64,000 nucleotides of DNA from Periplaneta americana (Eukaryota; Arthropoda; Insecta; Blattodea; Blattidae), in assembly GCF_040183065.1 (NCBI RefSeq), contig NW_027185501.1, positions 3,115,501-3,179,500 on the forward strand. Direction: 5' to 3'. Below the pieces are notes generated by a model. The model ran no database searches, was not told the DNA's origin, and worked only from the letters and a program-made list of their open reading frames with translations. Positions within the stretch are counted from its first letter, which is position 1, and the number at the start of each line of letters is the position of its first letter. A program made the translations under genes and the position numbers. Shown piece after piece: positions 11,301-26,500 of this stretch.

Positions 11301-12555
11301 GTCAGTTTCTCAGAATATGTGGTTAAAATTTGATTTACTTTTAACATTCTTCAGCAGAGACAATGATCCAAATTGTTACAATGAAGTAACAGACTCCCAA
11401 GACTAAAGTGTAGTATCACTGGGAGTATAATAAAGGTTCAAACAAAACTTATGACTTAATTGTGATCCTTCTGTCAGTTTCTCAAAATATGTGGTTAAAA
11501 TTTGATTTACTTTTAACATTCTTCAGCAGAGACAATGATCCAAATTGTTACAATGAAGTAACAGACTCCCAAGACTAAAGTGTAGTATCACTGGGAGTAT
11601 AATAAAGGTTCAAAAAAAACTTATGTCTTAATTGTGATCCTTCTGTCGGTTTCTCAGAATATGTGGTTAAAATTTGATTTGCTTTTAACATTCTTCAGCA
11701 GAGACAATGATCCAAATTGTTACAATGAAGTAACAGACTCCCAAGACTAAAGTGTAGTATCACTGGGAGTATAATAAAGGTTCAAACAAAACTTATGACT
11801 TAATTGTGATCCTTCTGTCAGTTTCTCAGAATATGTGGTTAAAATTGGATTTACTTTTAACATTCTTCAGCAGAGAAAATGGTCCAAATTGTTACAATGA
11901 AGTAACAGACTCCCAAGACTAAAGTGTAGTATCACTGGGAGTATAATAAAGGTTCAAACAAAACTTATGACTTAATTGTGATCCCTCTGTCAGTTTCTCA
12001 GAATATGTGGTTAAAATTTGATATACTTGTAACATTCTTCAGCAGAGACAATGATCCAAATTGTTACAATGAAGTAAGAGACTCCCAAGACTAAAGTGTA
12101 GTATCACTGGGAGTATAAAAAAGGTTCAAACAAAACTTATGACTTAATTGTGATCCTTGTGTCAGTTTCTCGGAATATGTGGTTAAAATTTGATTTACTT
12201 TTAACATTCTTCAGCAGACACAATGATCCAAATTGTTACAATGAAGTAACAGACTCCCAAGACTAAAGTGTTGTATCACTGGGAGTATAATAAATGTTCA
12301 AACAAAACTTATGACTTAATTGTGATCCTTCTGTCAGTTTCTCAGAACATGTGGTTCAAATTTGATTTACTTTTAACATTCTTCAGCAGAGACAATGGTC
12401 CAAATTGTTACAATGAAGTAACAGACTCCCAAGACTAAATTGTAGTATCACTGGGAGTATAATAAAGGTTCAAACAAAACTTATGACTTAATAGTGATCC
12501 TTCTGTCAGTTTCTCAGAATATGTGGTTAAAATTTGATTTACTTTTAACATTCTT
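11300..12555 (+). repeat. Satellite segment repeated at about 17.5-18.7 kb
   Basis: These monomers match 17,540-18,720 at offset 6,172. Examples are the TTCTGTCGGT variant (11641/17813), CTCAAAATATG (11481/17653), the GATTTGCTTTT variant and the AGTAAGAGACTCCC monomer. The change in offset from 8,055 to 6,172 equals 1,883 bp (11 monomers minus one 9-bp deletion). The downstream copy thus lacks 11 monomers here, namely the extra 8-mer plus three more. Confidence 0.6.
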
Positions 12556-15500
12556 CAGCAGAGACAATGATCCAAATTGTTACAATGAAGTAACAGACTC
12601 CCAAGACTAAAGTGTAGTATCACTGGGAGTATAATAAAGGTTCAAACAAAACTTGTGACTTAATTGTGATCCTTCTGTCAGTTTCTCAGAATATGTGGTT
12701 AAAATTTGATTTACTTTTAACATTCTTCAGCAGAGACAATGATCCAAATTGTTACAATGAAGTAACAGACTCCCAAGGCTAAAGTGTAGTATCACTGGGA
12801 GTATAATAAAGGTTCAAACAAAACTTATGACTTAATTGTGATCCTTCTGTCAGTTTCGCAGAATATGTGGTTAAAATTTGATTTACTTTTAACATTCTTC
12901 AGCAGAGACAATGATCCAAATTGATACAATGAAGTAACAGACTCCCAAGACTAAAGTGTAGTATCACTGGGAGTATAATAAAGGTTCAAACAAAACTTAT
13001 GACTTAATTGTGATCCTTCTGTCAGTTTTTCAGAATATGTGGTTAAAATTTGATTTACTTTTAATATTCTTCAGCAGAGACAATGATCCAAATTGTTACA
13101 ATGAAGAAACAGACTCCCAAGACTAAAGAGTAGTATCACTGGGAGTATAATAAAGGTTCAAACAAAACTTATGACTTAATAGTGATCCTTCTGTCAGTTT
13201 CTCAGAATATGTGGTTAAAATTTGATTTACTTTTAACATTCTTCAGCAGAGACAATGATCCAAATTGTTACAATGAAGTAGCAGACTCCCAAGACTAAGG
13301 TGTAGTATCACTGGGAGTATAATAAATGTTCAAATGACTTAATTGTGATCCTTGTGTCAGTTTCTCAGAATATGTGGTTAAAATTTGATTTACTTTTAAC
13401 ATTCTTCAGCAGAGACAATGGTCCAAATTGTTACAATGAAGTAACAGACTCCCAAGACTAAAGTGTTGTATCACTGGGAGTATAATAAAGGTTCAAACAA
13501 AACTTATGTCTTAATTGTGATCCTTCTGTCAGTTTCTCAGCATATGTGGTTAAAATTTGATTTACTTTAACATTCTTCGGCAGAGACAATGATCCAAATT
13601 GTTACAATGAAGTAACAGACTCCCAAGACTAAAGTGTTGTATCACTGGGAGTATAATAAAGGTTCAAACAAAACTTATGACTTAATTGTGAACCTTCTGT
13701 CAGTTTCTCAGAATATGTGGTTAAAATATGATTTACTTTCAACATTCTTCAGCAGAGACAATGATCCAAATTGTTACAATGAAATAACAGCCTCCCAAGA
13801 CTAAAGTGTAGTATCACTGGGAGTATAATAAAGGTTCAAACAAAACTTATGAATTAATTGTGATCCTTCTGTCAGTTTCTCAGAATATGTGGTTAAAATT
13901 TGATTTACTTTTAACACTCTTCAGTTGAGACAATGGTCCAAATTGTTACAATGAAGTAACAGACTCCCAAGATTAAAGTGTTGGATCACAGGGAGTATAA
14001 TAAAGGTTCAAACAAAACTTATGACTTAATTGTGATCCTTCTGTCAGTTTCTCAGAATATTTGGTTAAAATTTGATTTACTTTTAACATTCTTTAGCAGA
14101 GACAATGGTCCAAATTGTTACAATGAAGTAACAGACTCCCAAGACTAAAGTGTAGTATCAATGGGAGTATAATAAAGGTTCAAACAAAACTTATGACTTA
14201 ATTGTGATCCTTCTGTCAGTTTCTCAGAATATGTGGTTAAAATTTGATTTACTTTTAACATTCTTCAGCAGAGACAATGATCCAAATTGTTACAATGAAG
14301 TAACAGACTCCCAAGACTAAAATGTTGTATCACTGGGAGTATAATAAAGGTTCAAACAAAACTTATGACTTAATTGTGATCCTTCTGTCAGTTTCTCAGA
14401 ATATGTAGTTAAAATTTGATTTACTTTTAACATTCTTCAGCAGAGACAATGGTTCAAATTGTTACAATGAAGCAACAGACTCCCAAGACTAAAGTGTAGT
14501 ATCACTGGGAGTATAATAAAGGTTCAAACAAAACTTATGACTTAATTGTGATCCTTCTGTCAGATTCTCAGAATATGTGGTTAAAATTTGATTTACTTTT
14601 AACATTCTTCAGCAGAGACAATGATCCAAATTGTTACAATGAAGTAGCAGACTCCCAAGACTAAAGTGTAGTATCACTGGGAGTATAATAAAGGTTCAAA
14701 CAAAACTGATGACTTAATTGTGATCCTTCTGTCAGTTTCTCAGAATATGTGGTTAAATTTTGATTTACTTTTAACATTCTTCAGCAGAGACAATGATCCA
14801 AATTGTTACAATGAAGTAACAGACTCACAAGGCTAAAGTGTAGTATCACTGGGAGTATAATAAAGGTTCAAACAAAACTTATGGCTTAATTGTGATCCTT
14901 CTGTCAGTTTCTCAGAATATGTGGTTAAAATTAGATTTACTTTTAACATTCTTCAGCAGAGACAATGATCCAAATTGTTACAATGAAGTAACAGACTCCC
15001 AAGACTAAAGTGTAATATCACTGGGAGTATAATAAAGGTTCAAACAAACTTATGACTTAATTGTGATCCTTCTGTCAGTTTCTCAAAATATGTGGTTAAA
15101 ATTTGATTTACTTTTAACATTCTTCAGCAGAGACAATGATCCAAATTGTTACAATGAAATAACAGACTCCCAAGACTAAAGTGAAGTATCACTGGGAGTA
15201 TAATAAAAGTTCAAACAGAACTTATGACTTAATTGTCATCATTCTGTCAGTTTCTCAGAATATGTGGTTAAAATTAGATTTACGCTTAACATTTTTCACC
15301 AGAGGCAATGATCCAAAATGTTACAATGAAGTAACAGACTCCCAAGACTAAAGTGTAGTATCACTGGGAGTATAATAAAGGTTCAAACAAAACTTATGAC
15401 TTAATTGTGATCCGTCTCTCAGTTTCTCAGAATATGAGGTTAAAATTTGATTTACTTTTAACATTCTTCAGCAGAGACAATGGTCCAAATTGTTACAATG

Positions 15501-17535
15501 AAGTAACAGACTCCCAAGACTAAAGTGTAGTATCACTGGGAGTATAATAAAGGTTCAAACAAACCTTATGACTTAATAGTGATCCTTCTGTCAGTTTCTC
15601 AGAATATGTGGTTAAAATTTGATTTACTTTTAACATTCTTCAGCAGAGACAATGATCCAAATTGTTACAATGAAGTAACAGACTCCCAAGACTAAAGTGT
15701 AGTATCACTGGGAGTATAATAAAGGTTCAAACAAAACTTATGACTTAATTGTGATCCTTCTGTCAGTTTCTCAGATTATGTGGTTAAAATTTGATTTACT
15801 TTTAACATTCTTCAGCAGAGACAATGGACCAAATTGTCACAATGAAGTAACAGACTCCCAAGACTAAAATGTATTATCACTGGGAGAATAATAAAGGTTC
15901 AAACAAAACTTATGACTTAATTGTGATCCTGCTGTCAGTTTCTCAGAATATGTGGTAAAAATTTGATTTACTTTTAACATTCTTCAGCAGGGACAATGAT
16001 CCAAATTGTTGCAATAAAGTAACAGACTCCCAAGGCTAAAGTGTAGTATCACTGGGAGTATAATAAAGGTTCAAACAAAACTTATGACTTAATTGTGATC
16101 CTTCTGTCAGTTTCTCAGAATATGTGGTTAAAATTTGATTTACTTTTAACATTCTTCAGCAGAGACAATGATCCAAATTGTTACAATGAAGTAACAGACT
16201 CCCAAGACTAAAGTGTAGTATCACTGGGAGTATAATAAAGGTTCAAACAAAACTTATGAATTAATTGTGATCCTTCTGTCAGTTTCTCAAAATATGTGGT
16301 TAAAATTTGATTTACTTTTAACATTCTTCAGCAGAGACAATGATCCAAATTGTTACAATGAAGTAACAGACTCCCAAGACTAAAGTGTAGTATCACTGGG
16401 AGTATAATAAAGGTTCAAAAAAAACTTATGTCTTAATTGTGATCCTTCTGTCAGTTTCTCAGAATATGTGGTTAAAATTTGATTTACTTTTAACATTCTT
16501 CAGCAGAGACAATGATCCAAATTGTTACAATGAAGTAACAGACCCCCAAGACTAAAGTGTAGTATCACTGGGAGTATAATAAAGGTTCAAACAAAACTTA
16601 AGACTTAATAGTGATCCTTCTGTCAGTTTCTCAGAATATGTGGTTAAAATTTGATTTACTTTTAACATTCTTCAGCAGAGACAATGATCCAAATTGTTAC
16701 AATGAAGTATCAGACTCCCAAGACTAAGGTGTAGTATCACTGGGAGTATAATAAAGGTTCAAATGACTTAATTGTGATCCTTCTGTCAGTTTCTCAGAAT
16801 ATGTGGTTAAAATTTGATTTACTTTTAAAATTCTTCAGCAGAGACAATGGTCCAAATTGTTACAATGAAGTAACAGACTCCCAAGACTAAAGTGTAGTAT
16901 CACTGGGAGTATAATAAAGGTTCAAACAAAACTTATGACTTAATTGTGATCCTTCTGTCAGTTTCTCAGAATATGTGGTTAAAATTTGATTTACTTTTAA
17001 CATTCTTCAGAAGAGACAGTGATCCAAATTGTTACAATGAAGTAACAGACTCCCAAGACTAAAGTGTAGTATCACTGGGAGTATAATAAAGGTTCAAACA
17101 AAACTTATGACTTAATTGTGATCCTTCTGTCAGTTTCTCAGAATATGTGGTTAAAATTTGATTTACTTTTAACATTCTTCAGCAGAGACAATGATCCAGA
17201 TTGTTACAATGAAGTAACAGACTCCCAAGACTAAAGTGTAGTATCACTGGGAGTATAATAAAGGTTCAAACAAAACTTATGACTTAATTGTGATCCTTCT
17301 GTCAGTTTCTCAGAATATGTGGTTAAAATTTGATTTACTTTTAACATTATTTAGCAGAGACAATGATCCAAATTGTTACAATGAAGTGACAGACTCCCAA
17401 GAATAAAGTGTAGTATCACTGGGAGTATAATAAAGGTTCAAACAAAACTTGTGACTTAATTGTGATCCTTCTGTCAGTTTCTCAGAATATGTGGTTAAAA
17501 TTTGATTTACTTTTAACATTCTTCAGCAGAGACAA
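12555..17535 (+). repeat. About 5-kb multi-monomer block, copy 2
   Basis: This is the second copy of the 4,500-9,480 block at a constant offset of 8,055 bp. Private changes include GTTTTTCAG at about 13026, CAGCATATG at 13538, TTTAGCAG near 14094, ACGCTTAAC near 15283, CAGATTATG near 15773 and GACCCCCAAG at about 16540. The internal 9-bp-deleted monomers at about 13,330 and 16,759 match those at 5,275 and 8,702. Constant offset over 5 kb shows that whole-block duplication, not monomer-by-monomer conversion, made the copy. Confidence 0.75.
16740..16780 (+). repeat. 163-bp monomer variant (9-bp deletion), representative copy
   Basis: TTCAAACAAAACTTATGACTT is shortened to TTCAAATGACTT. The deletion occurs in about 29 monomers, near 5275, 8702, 10069, 13330, 16757, 20187, 28949, 30832, 33575, 35286, 36137, 36472, 37839, 39893, 40747, 42113, 42962, 44845, 45351, 47750, 49460, 51344, 51851, 54249, 55961, 57843, 59208, 61786 and 63148. 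Two (36472, 42962) read TTCAAATGAGTT. The same join everywhere suggests one origin followed by spread through HOR duplication. It usually travels with CTTGTGTCAG or with AAGGTGTAG in the preceding bases. Confidence 0.8.
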
Positions 17536-20500
17536 TGATCCAAATTGTTACAATGAAGTAACAGACTCCCAAGACTAAAGTGTAGGATCACTGGGAGTAT
17601 AATAAAGGTTCAAACAAAACTTATGACTTAATTGTGATCCTTCTGTCAGTTTCTCAAAATATGTGGTTAAAATTTGATTTACTTTTAACATTCTTCAGCA
17701 GAGACAATGATCCAAATTGTTACAATGAAGTAACAGACTCCCAAGACTAAAGTGTAGTATCACTGGGAGTATAATAAAGGTTCAAAAAAAACTTATGTGT
17801 TAATTGTGATCCTTCTGTCGGTTTCTCAGAATATGTGGTTAAAATTTGATTTGCTTTTAACATTCTTCAGCAGAGACAATGATCCAAATTGTTACAATGA
17901 AGTAACAGACTCCCAAGTCTAAAGTGTAGTATCACTGGGAGTATAATAAAGGTTCAAACAAAACTTATGACTTAATTGTGATCCTTCTGTCAGTTTCTCA
18001 GAATATGTGGTTAAAATTGGATTTACTTTTAACATTCTTCAGCAGAGAAAATGGTCCAAATTGTTACAATGAAGTAACAGACTCCCAAGACTAAAGTGTA
18101 GTATCACTGGGAGTATAATAAAGGTTCAAACAAAACTTATGACTTAATTGTGATCCCTCTGTCAGTTTCTCAGAATATGTGGTTAAAATTTGATATACTT
18201 TTAACATTCTTCAGCAGAGACAATGATCCAAATTGTTACAATGAAGTAAGAGACTCCCAAGAATAAAGTGTAGTATCACTGGGAGTATAAAAAAGGTTCA
18301 AACAAAACTTATGACTTAATTGTGATCCTTGTGTCAGTTTCTCAGAATATGTGGTTAAAATTTGATTTACTTTTAACATTCTTCAGCAGAGACAATGATC
18401 CAAATTGTTACAATGAAGTAACAGACTCCCAAGACTAAAGTGTTGTATCACTGGGAGTATAATAAATGTTCAAACAAAACTTATGACTTAATTGTGATCC
18501 TTCTGTCAGTTTCTCAGAACATGTGGTTCAAATTTGATTTACTTTTAATATTCTTCAGCAGAGACAATGGTCCAAATTGTTACAATGAAGTAACAGACTC
18601 CCAAGACTAAATTGTAGTATCACTGGGAGTATAATAAAGGTTCAACAAAACTTATGACTTAATAGTGATCCTTCTGTCAGTTTCTCAGAATATGTGGTTA
18701 AAATTTGATTTACTTTTAAAATTCTTCAGCAGAGACAATGATCCAAATTGTTACAATGAAGTAACAGACTCCCAAGACTAAAGTGTAGTATCACTGGGAG
18801 TATAATAAAGGTTCAAACAAAACTTATGACTTAATTGTGATCCTTCTGTCAGTTTCTCAGAATATGTGGTTAAAATTTGATTTACTTTTAACATTCTTCA
18901 GCAGAGACAATGGTCCAAATTGTCACAATGAAGTAACAGACTCCCAAGACTAAAATGTATTATCACTGGGAGTATAATAAAGGTTCAAACAAAACTTATG
19001 ACTTAATTGTGATCCTGCCGTCAGTTTCTCAAAATATGTGGTTAAAATTTGATTTACTTTTAACATTCTTCAGCAGAGACAATGATCCAAATTGTTACAA
19101 TGAAGTAACAGACTCCCAAGACTAAAGTGTAGTATCACTGGGAGTATAATAAAGGTTCAAACAAAACTTATGACTTAATTGTCATCCTTCTGTCAGTTTC
19201 TCAAAATATGTGGTTAAAATTTGATTTACTTTTAACATTCTTCAGCAGAGACAATGATCCAAATTGTTACAATGAAGTAACAGACTCCCAAGACTAAAGT
19301 GTAGTATCACTGGGAGTATAATAAAGGTTCAAAAAAAACTTATGTCTTAATTGTGATCCTTCTGTCAGTTTCTCAGAATATGTGGTTAAAATTTGATTTA
19401 CTTTTAACATTCTTCAGCAGAGACAATGATCCAAATTGTTACAATGAAGTAACAGACTCCCAAGACTAAAGTGTAGTATCACTGGGAGTATAATAAAGGT
19501 TCAAAAAAAACTTATGACTTAATTGTGACCTTCTGTCAGTTTCTCAGAATATGTGGTTAAAATTTGATTTACTTTTAACATTCTTCAGCAGAGACAATGA
19601 TCCAAATTGTTACAATGAAGTAACAGACTCCCAAGACTAAAGTGTAGTATCACTGGGAGTATAATAAAGGTTCAAACAAAACTTATGACTTAATTGTGAT
19701 CCTTCTGTCAGTTTCTCAAAATATGTGGTTAAAATTTGATTTACTTTTAACATTCTTCAGCAGAGACAATGATCCAAATTGTTACAATGAAGTAACAGAC
19801 TCCCAAGACTAAAGTGTAGTATCACTGGGAGTATAATAAAGGTTCAAAAAAAACTTATGTCTTAATTGTGACCCTTCTGTCAGTTTCTCAGAATATGTGG
19901 TTAAAAATTGATTTACTTTTAACATTCTTCAGCAGAGACAATGATCCAAATTGTTACAATGAAGTAACAGACTCCCAAGACTAAAGTGTAGTATCACTGG
20001 GAGTATAATAAAGGTTCAAACAAAACTTAAGACTTAATTGTGATCCTTCTGTCAGTTTCTCAGAATATGTGGTTAAAATTTGATTTACTTTTAACATTCT
20101 TCAACAGAGACAATGATCCAAATTGTTACAATGAAGTATCAGACTCCCAAGACTAAGTTGTAGTATCACTGGGAGTATAATAAAGGTTCAAATGACTTAA
20201 TTTTGATCCTTCTGTCAGTTTCTCAGAATATGTGGTTAAAATTTGATTTACTTTTAAAATTCTTCAGCAGAGACAATGGTCCAAATTGTTACAATGAAGT
20301 AACAGACTCCCAAGACTAAAGTGTAGTATCACTGGGAGTATAATAAAGGTTCAAAAAAAACTTATGACTTAATTGTGATCCTTCTGTCAGTTTCTCAGAA
20401 TATGTAGTTAAAATTTGATTTACTTTTAACATTCTTCAGCAGAGACAATGATCCAAATTGTTACAATGAAGTAACAGACTCCCAAGACTAAAGTGTAGTA

Positions 20501-23500
20501 TCACTGGGAGTATAATAAAGGTTCAAACAAAACTTATGACTTAATTGTGATCCTTCTGTCAGTTTCTCAGAATATGTGGTTAAAATTTGATTTACTTTTA
20601 ACATTCTTCAGCAGAGACATAGATCCAAATTGTTACAATGAATTAACAGACTCCCAAGACTAAAGTGTAGTATCACTGGGAGTATAATAAAGGTTCAAAC
20701 AAAACTTATGACTTAATTGTGATCCTTCTCTCAGTTTCTCAGAATATGTGGTTAAAATTTGATTTACTTTTAACATTATTTAGCAGAGACAATGATCCAA
20801 ATTGTTACAATGAAGTGACAGACTCCCAAGACTAAAGTGTAGTATCACTGGGAGTATAATAAAGGTTCAAACAAAACTTGTGACTTAATTGTGATCCTTC
20901 TGTCAGTTTCTCAGAATATGTGGTTAAAATTTGATTTACTTTTAACATTCTTCAGCAGAGACAATGATCCAAATTGTTACTATGAAGTAACAGACTCCCA
21001 AGACTAAAGTGTAGTATCACTGGGAGTATAATAAAGGTTCAAACAAAATTTATGACTTAATTGTGATCCTTCTGCCAGTTTCTCAGAATATGTGGTTAAA
21101 ATTTGATTTAATTTTAACATTCTTCAGCAGAGACAATGATCCAAATTGTTACAATGAAGTAACAGACTCCCAAGACTAAAGTGTAGTATCACTGGGAGTA
21201 TAATAAAGGTTCAAACAAAACTTATGACTTAATTTTGACCCTTCTGTCAGTTTCTCAGAATATGAGGTTAAAATTTGATTTACTTTTAACATTCTTCAGC
21301 AGAGACAATGATCCAAATTGTTACAATGAAGTAACAGACTCCCAAGAGTAAAGTGTTGTATCACTGGGAGTATAATATAGATTCAAACAAAACTTATGAC
21401 TTAATAGTGATCCTTCTGTCAGTTTCTCAGAATATGTGGTTAAAATTTGATTTACTTTTAACATTCTTCAGCAGAGACAATGATCCAAATTGTTACAATG
21501 AAGTAACAGACTCCCAAAACTAAAGTGTAGTATCACTGGGAGTATAATAAAGGTTCAAACAAAACTTATGACTTAATTGTGATCCTTCTGTCAGTTTCTC
21601 AGAATATGTGGTTAAAATTTGATTTACTTTTAACATTCTTCAGCAGAGACAATGATCCAAATTGTTACAATGAAGTAACAGACTCCCAAGACTAAAGTGT
21701 AATAACACTGGGAGTATACTATAGGTTCAAACAAAACTTATGACTTAATTGTGATCCTTCTGTCAGTTTCTCAAAATATGTGGTTAAAATTTGATTTACT
21801 TCTAACATTCTTCAGCAGAGACAATGATCCAAATTGTTACAATGAAGTAACAGACTCCCAAGACTAAAGTGTAGTATCACTGGGAGTATAATAAAGGTTC
21901 AAAAAAAACTTATGTCTTAATTGTGATCCATCTGTCGGTTTCTCGGAATATGTGGTTAAAATTTGATTTGCTTTTAACATTCTTCAGCAGAGACAATGAT
22001 CCAAATTGTTACAGTGAAGTAACAGACTCCCAAGACTAAAGTGTAGTATCACTGGGAGTATAATAAAGGTTCAAACAAAACTTGAGACTTAATAGTGATC
22101 CTTCTGTCAGTTTCTCAGAATATGTGGTTAAAATTTGATTTACTTTTAACATTCTTCAGCAGAGACAATGGTCCAAATTGTTACAATGAAGTAACAGACT
22201 CCCAAGACTAAAGTGTAGTATCACTGGGAGTATAATAAAGGTTCAAACAAAACTTATGACTTAATTGTGATCCTTCTGTCAGTTTCTCAGAATATGTGGT
22301 TAAAATTTGATATACTTTTAACATTCTTCAGCAGAGACAATGATCCAAATTGTTACAATGAAGTAAGAGACTCCCAAGACTAAAGTGTAGTATCACTGGG
22401 AGTATAAAAAAGGTTCAAACAAAACATGACTTAATTGTGATCCTTGTGTCAGTTTCTCAGAATATGTGGTTAAAATTTGATTTACTTTTAACATTCTTCA
22501 GCAGAGACAATGATCCAAATTGTTACAATGAAGTAACAGACTCCCAAGACTAAAGTGTTGTATCACTGGGAGTATAATAAAGGTTCAAACAAAACTTATG
22601 ACTTAATTGTGATCCTTCTGTCAGTTTCTCAGAACATGTGGTTAAAATTTGATTTACTTTTAACATTCTTCAGCAGAGACAATGATCCAAATTGTTAAAA
22701 TGAAGTAACAGACTCGCAAGACTAAAGTGTAGTATCACTGGGAGTATAATAAAGGTTCAAACAAAACTTATGACTTAATTTTGAAACCTTCTGTCAGTTT
22801 CTCAGAATATGTGGTTAAAATGTGATTTACTCTTAACATTCTTCAGCAGAGACAATGATCCAAATTGTTACAATGAAGTAACAGACTCCCAAAACTAAAG
22901 TGTAGTATCACTGGGAGTATAATAAAGGTTCAAAAAAAACTTATGTCTTAATTGTGATCCTTCTGCCAGTTTCTCAGAAAATGTAGTTAAAATTTGATTT
23001 ACTTTTAACATTCTTCAGCAGAAACAATGGTCCAAATTGTTACAATGAAGTAACAGACTCCCAAGACTAAAGTGTAGTATCACTGGGAGTATACTATAGG
23101 TTCAAACAAAACTTATGACTTAATTGTGATCCTTCTGTCAGTTTCTCAGAATATTTGGTTAAAATTTGATTTACTTTTAACATTCTTCAGCAGAGACAAT
23201 GATCCAAATTGTTACAATGAAGTAACAGACTCCCAAGACTAAAGTGTAGTATCACTGGGAGTATAATAAAGGTTCAAAAAAAACTTATGTCTTAATTGTG
23301 ATCCTTCTGTCGGTTTCTCAGAATATGTGGTTAAAATTTGATTTGCTTTTAACATTCTTCAGCAGAGACAATGATCCAAATTGTTACAATGAAGTAACAG
23401 ACTCCCAAGACTAAAGTGTAGTATCACTGGGAGTATAATAAAGGTTCAAACAAAACTTAAGACTTAATAGTGATCCTTCTGTCAGTTTCTCAGAATATGT

Positions 23501-26500
23501 GGTTAAAATTTGATTTACTTTTAACATTCTTCAGCAGAGAAAATGGTCCAAATTGTTACAATGAAGAAACAGACTCCCAAGACTAAAGTGTAGTATCACT
23601 GGGAGTATAATAAAGGTTCAAACAAAACTTATGTCTTAATTGTGATCCTTCTGTCAGTTTCTCAGAATATGTGGTTAAAATTTGATATACTTCTAACATT
23701 CTTCAGCAGAGACAATGATCCAAATTGTTACAATGAAGTAAGAGACTCCCAAGACTAAAGTGTAGTATCACTGGGAGTATAAAAAAGGTTCAAACAAAAC
23801 TTATGACTTAATTGTGATCCTGGTGTCAGTTTCTCAGAATATGTGGTTAAAATTTGATTTACTTTTAACATTCTTCAGCAGAGACAATGATCCAAATTGT
23901 TACAATGAAGTAACAGACTCCCAAGACTAAAGTGTTGTATCACTGGGAGTATAATAAAGGTTCAAACAAAACTTATGACTTAATTGTGATCCTTCTGTCA
24001 GTTTCTCAGAACATGTGGTTCAAATTTGATTTACTTTTAACATTCTTCAGCAGAGACAATGGTCCAAATTGTTACAATGAAGTAACAGACTCCCAAGACT
24101 AAATTGTAGTATCACTGGGAGTATAATAAAGGTTCAAACAAAACTTATGACTTAATAGTGATCCTTCTGTCAGTTTCTCAGAATATGTGGTTAAAATTTG
24201 ATTTACTTTTAACATTCTTCAGCACAGACAATGATCCAAATTGTTACAATGAAGTAACAGACTCCCAAGACTAAAGTGTAGTATCACTGGGAGTATAATA
24301 AAGGTTCAAACAAAACTTATGACTTAATTGTGATCCTTCTGTCAGTTTCTCAGAATATGTGGTTAAAATTTGATTTACTTTTAACATTCTTCAGCAGAGA
24401 CAATGGTCCAAATTGTCACAATGAAGTAACAGACTCCCAAGACTAAAATGTATTATCACTGGGAGTATAATAAAGGTTCAAACAAAACTTATGACTTAAT
24501 TGTGATCCTGCTGTCAGTTTCTCAGAATATGTGGTTAAAATTTGATTTACTTTTAACATTCTTCAGCAGAGACAATGATCCAAATTGTTACAATGAAGTA
24601 ACAGACTCCCAAGACTAAAGTGTAGTATCACTGGGAGTATAATAAAGGTTCAAACAAAACTTATGACTTAATTGTGATCCTTCTGTCAGTTTCTCAGAAT
24701 ATGTGGTTAAAATTTGATTTACTTTTAACATTCTTCAGCAGAGACAATGATCCAAATTGTTACAATGAAGTAACAGACTCCCAAGACTAAAGTGTAGTAT
24801 CACTGGGAGTATAATAAAGGTTCAAACAAAACTTATGACTTAATTGTGATCCTTCTGTCAGTTTCTCAAAATATGTGGTTAAAATTTGATTTACTTTTAA
24901 CATTCTTCAACAGAGACAATGATCCAAATTGTTACAATGAAGTAACAGACTCCCAAGACTAAAGTGTAGTATCACTGGGAGTATAATAAATGTTCAAAAA
25001 AAACTTATGTCTTAATTGTGATCCTTCTGTCAGTTTCTCAGAATATGTGGTTAAAAATTGATTTACTTTTAACATTCTTCAGCAGAGACAATGATCCAAA
25101 TTGTTACAATGAAGTAACAGACTCCCAAGACTAAAGTGTAGTATCACTGGGAGTATAATAAAGGTTCAAACAAAACTTAAGAATTAATAGTGATCCTTCT
25201 GTCAGTTTCTCAGAATATGTGGTTAAAATTTGATTTACTTTTAACATTCTTCAGCAGAGACAATGATCCAAATTGTTACAATGAAGTAACAGACTCCCAA
25301 GACTAAAGTGTAGTATCACTGGGAGTATAATAAAGGTTCAAACAAAACTTATGACTTAATTGTGATCCTTCTGTCAGTTTCTCAAAATATGTGGTTAAAA
25401 TTTGATTTACTTTTAAAATTCTTCAGCAGAGACAATGGTCCAAATTGTTACAATGAAGTAACAGACTCCCAAGACTAAAGTGTAGTATCACTGGGAGTAT
25501 AATAAAGGTTCAAACAAAACTTATGACTTAATTGTGATCCTTCTGTCAGTTTCTCAGAATATGTGGTTAAAATTTGATTTACTTTTAACATTCTTCAGCA
25601 GAGACAATGATCCAAATTGTTACAATGAAGTAACAGACTCCCAAGACTAAAGAGTAGTATCACTGGGATTATAATAAATGTTCAAACAAAACTTATGACT
25701 TAATTGTGAACCTTCTGTCAGTTTCTCAGAATATGTGGTTAAAATTTGATTTACTTTTAACATTCTTCGGCAGAGACAATGATACAAATTGTTACAATGA
25801 AGTAACAGACTCCCAAGACTAAAGTGTAGTATCACTGGGAGTATAATAAAGGTTCAAACAAAACTTATGACTTAATTGTGATCCTTCTGTCAGTTTCTCA
25901 GAATATGTGGTTAAAATATGATTTACTTTCAACATTCTTCAGCAGAGACAATGGTCCAAATTGTTACAATGAAGTATCAGACTCATAAGACTAAAGTGTA
26001 GTATCACTGGGAGTATAATAAAGGTTCAAACAAAACTTATGACTTAATTGTGATCCTTCTGTCAGTTTCACAGAATATGTGGTTAAAATTTGATTTACTT
26101 TTAAAATTCTTCAGCAGAGACAATGATCCAAATTGTTACAATGAAGTAACAGCCTCCCAAGGCTAAAGTGTAGTATCACTGGGAGTATAATAAAGGTTCA
26201 AACAAAACTTATGACTTAATTGTGATCCTTCTGTCAGTTTCTCAGAATATGTGGTTAAAATTTGATTTACTTTTAACATTCTTCAGTTGAGACAATGGTC
26301 CAAATTGTTACAATGAAGTAACAGACTCCCAAGGCTAAAGTGTTGGATCACTGGGAGTATAATATAGGTTCAAACAAAACTTATGACTTAATTGTGATCC
26401 TTCTGTCAGTTTCTCAGAATATTTGGTTAAAATTTGATTTACTTTTAACATTCTTCAGCAGAGACAAAGGTCCAAATTGTTACAATGAAGTAACTGACTC

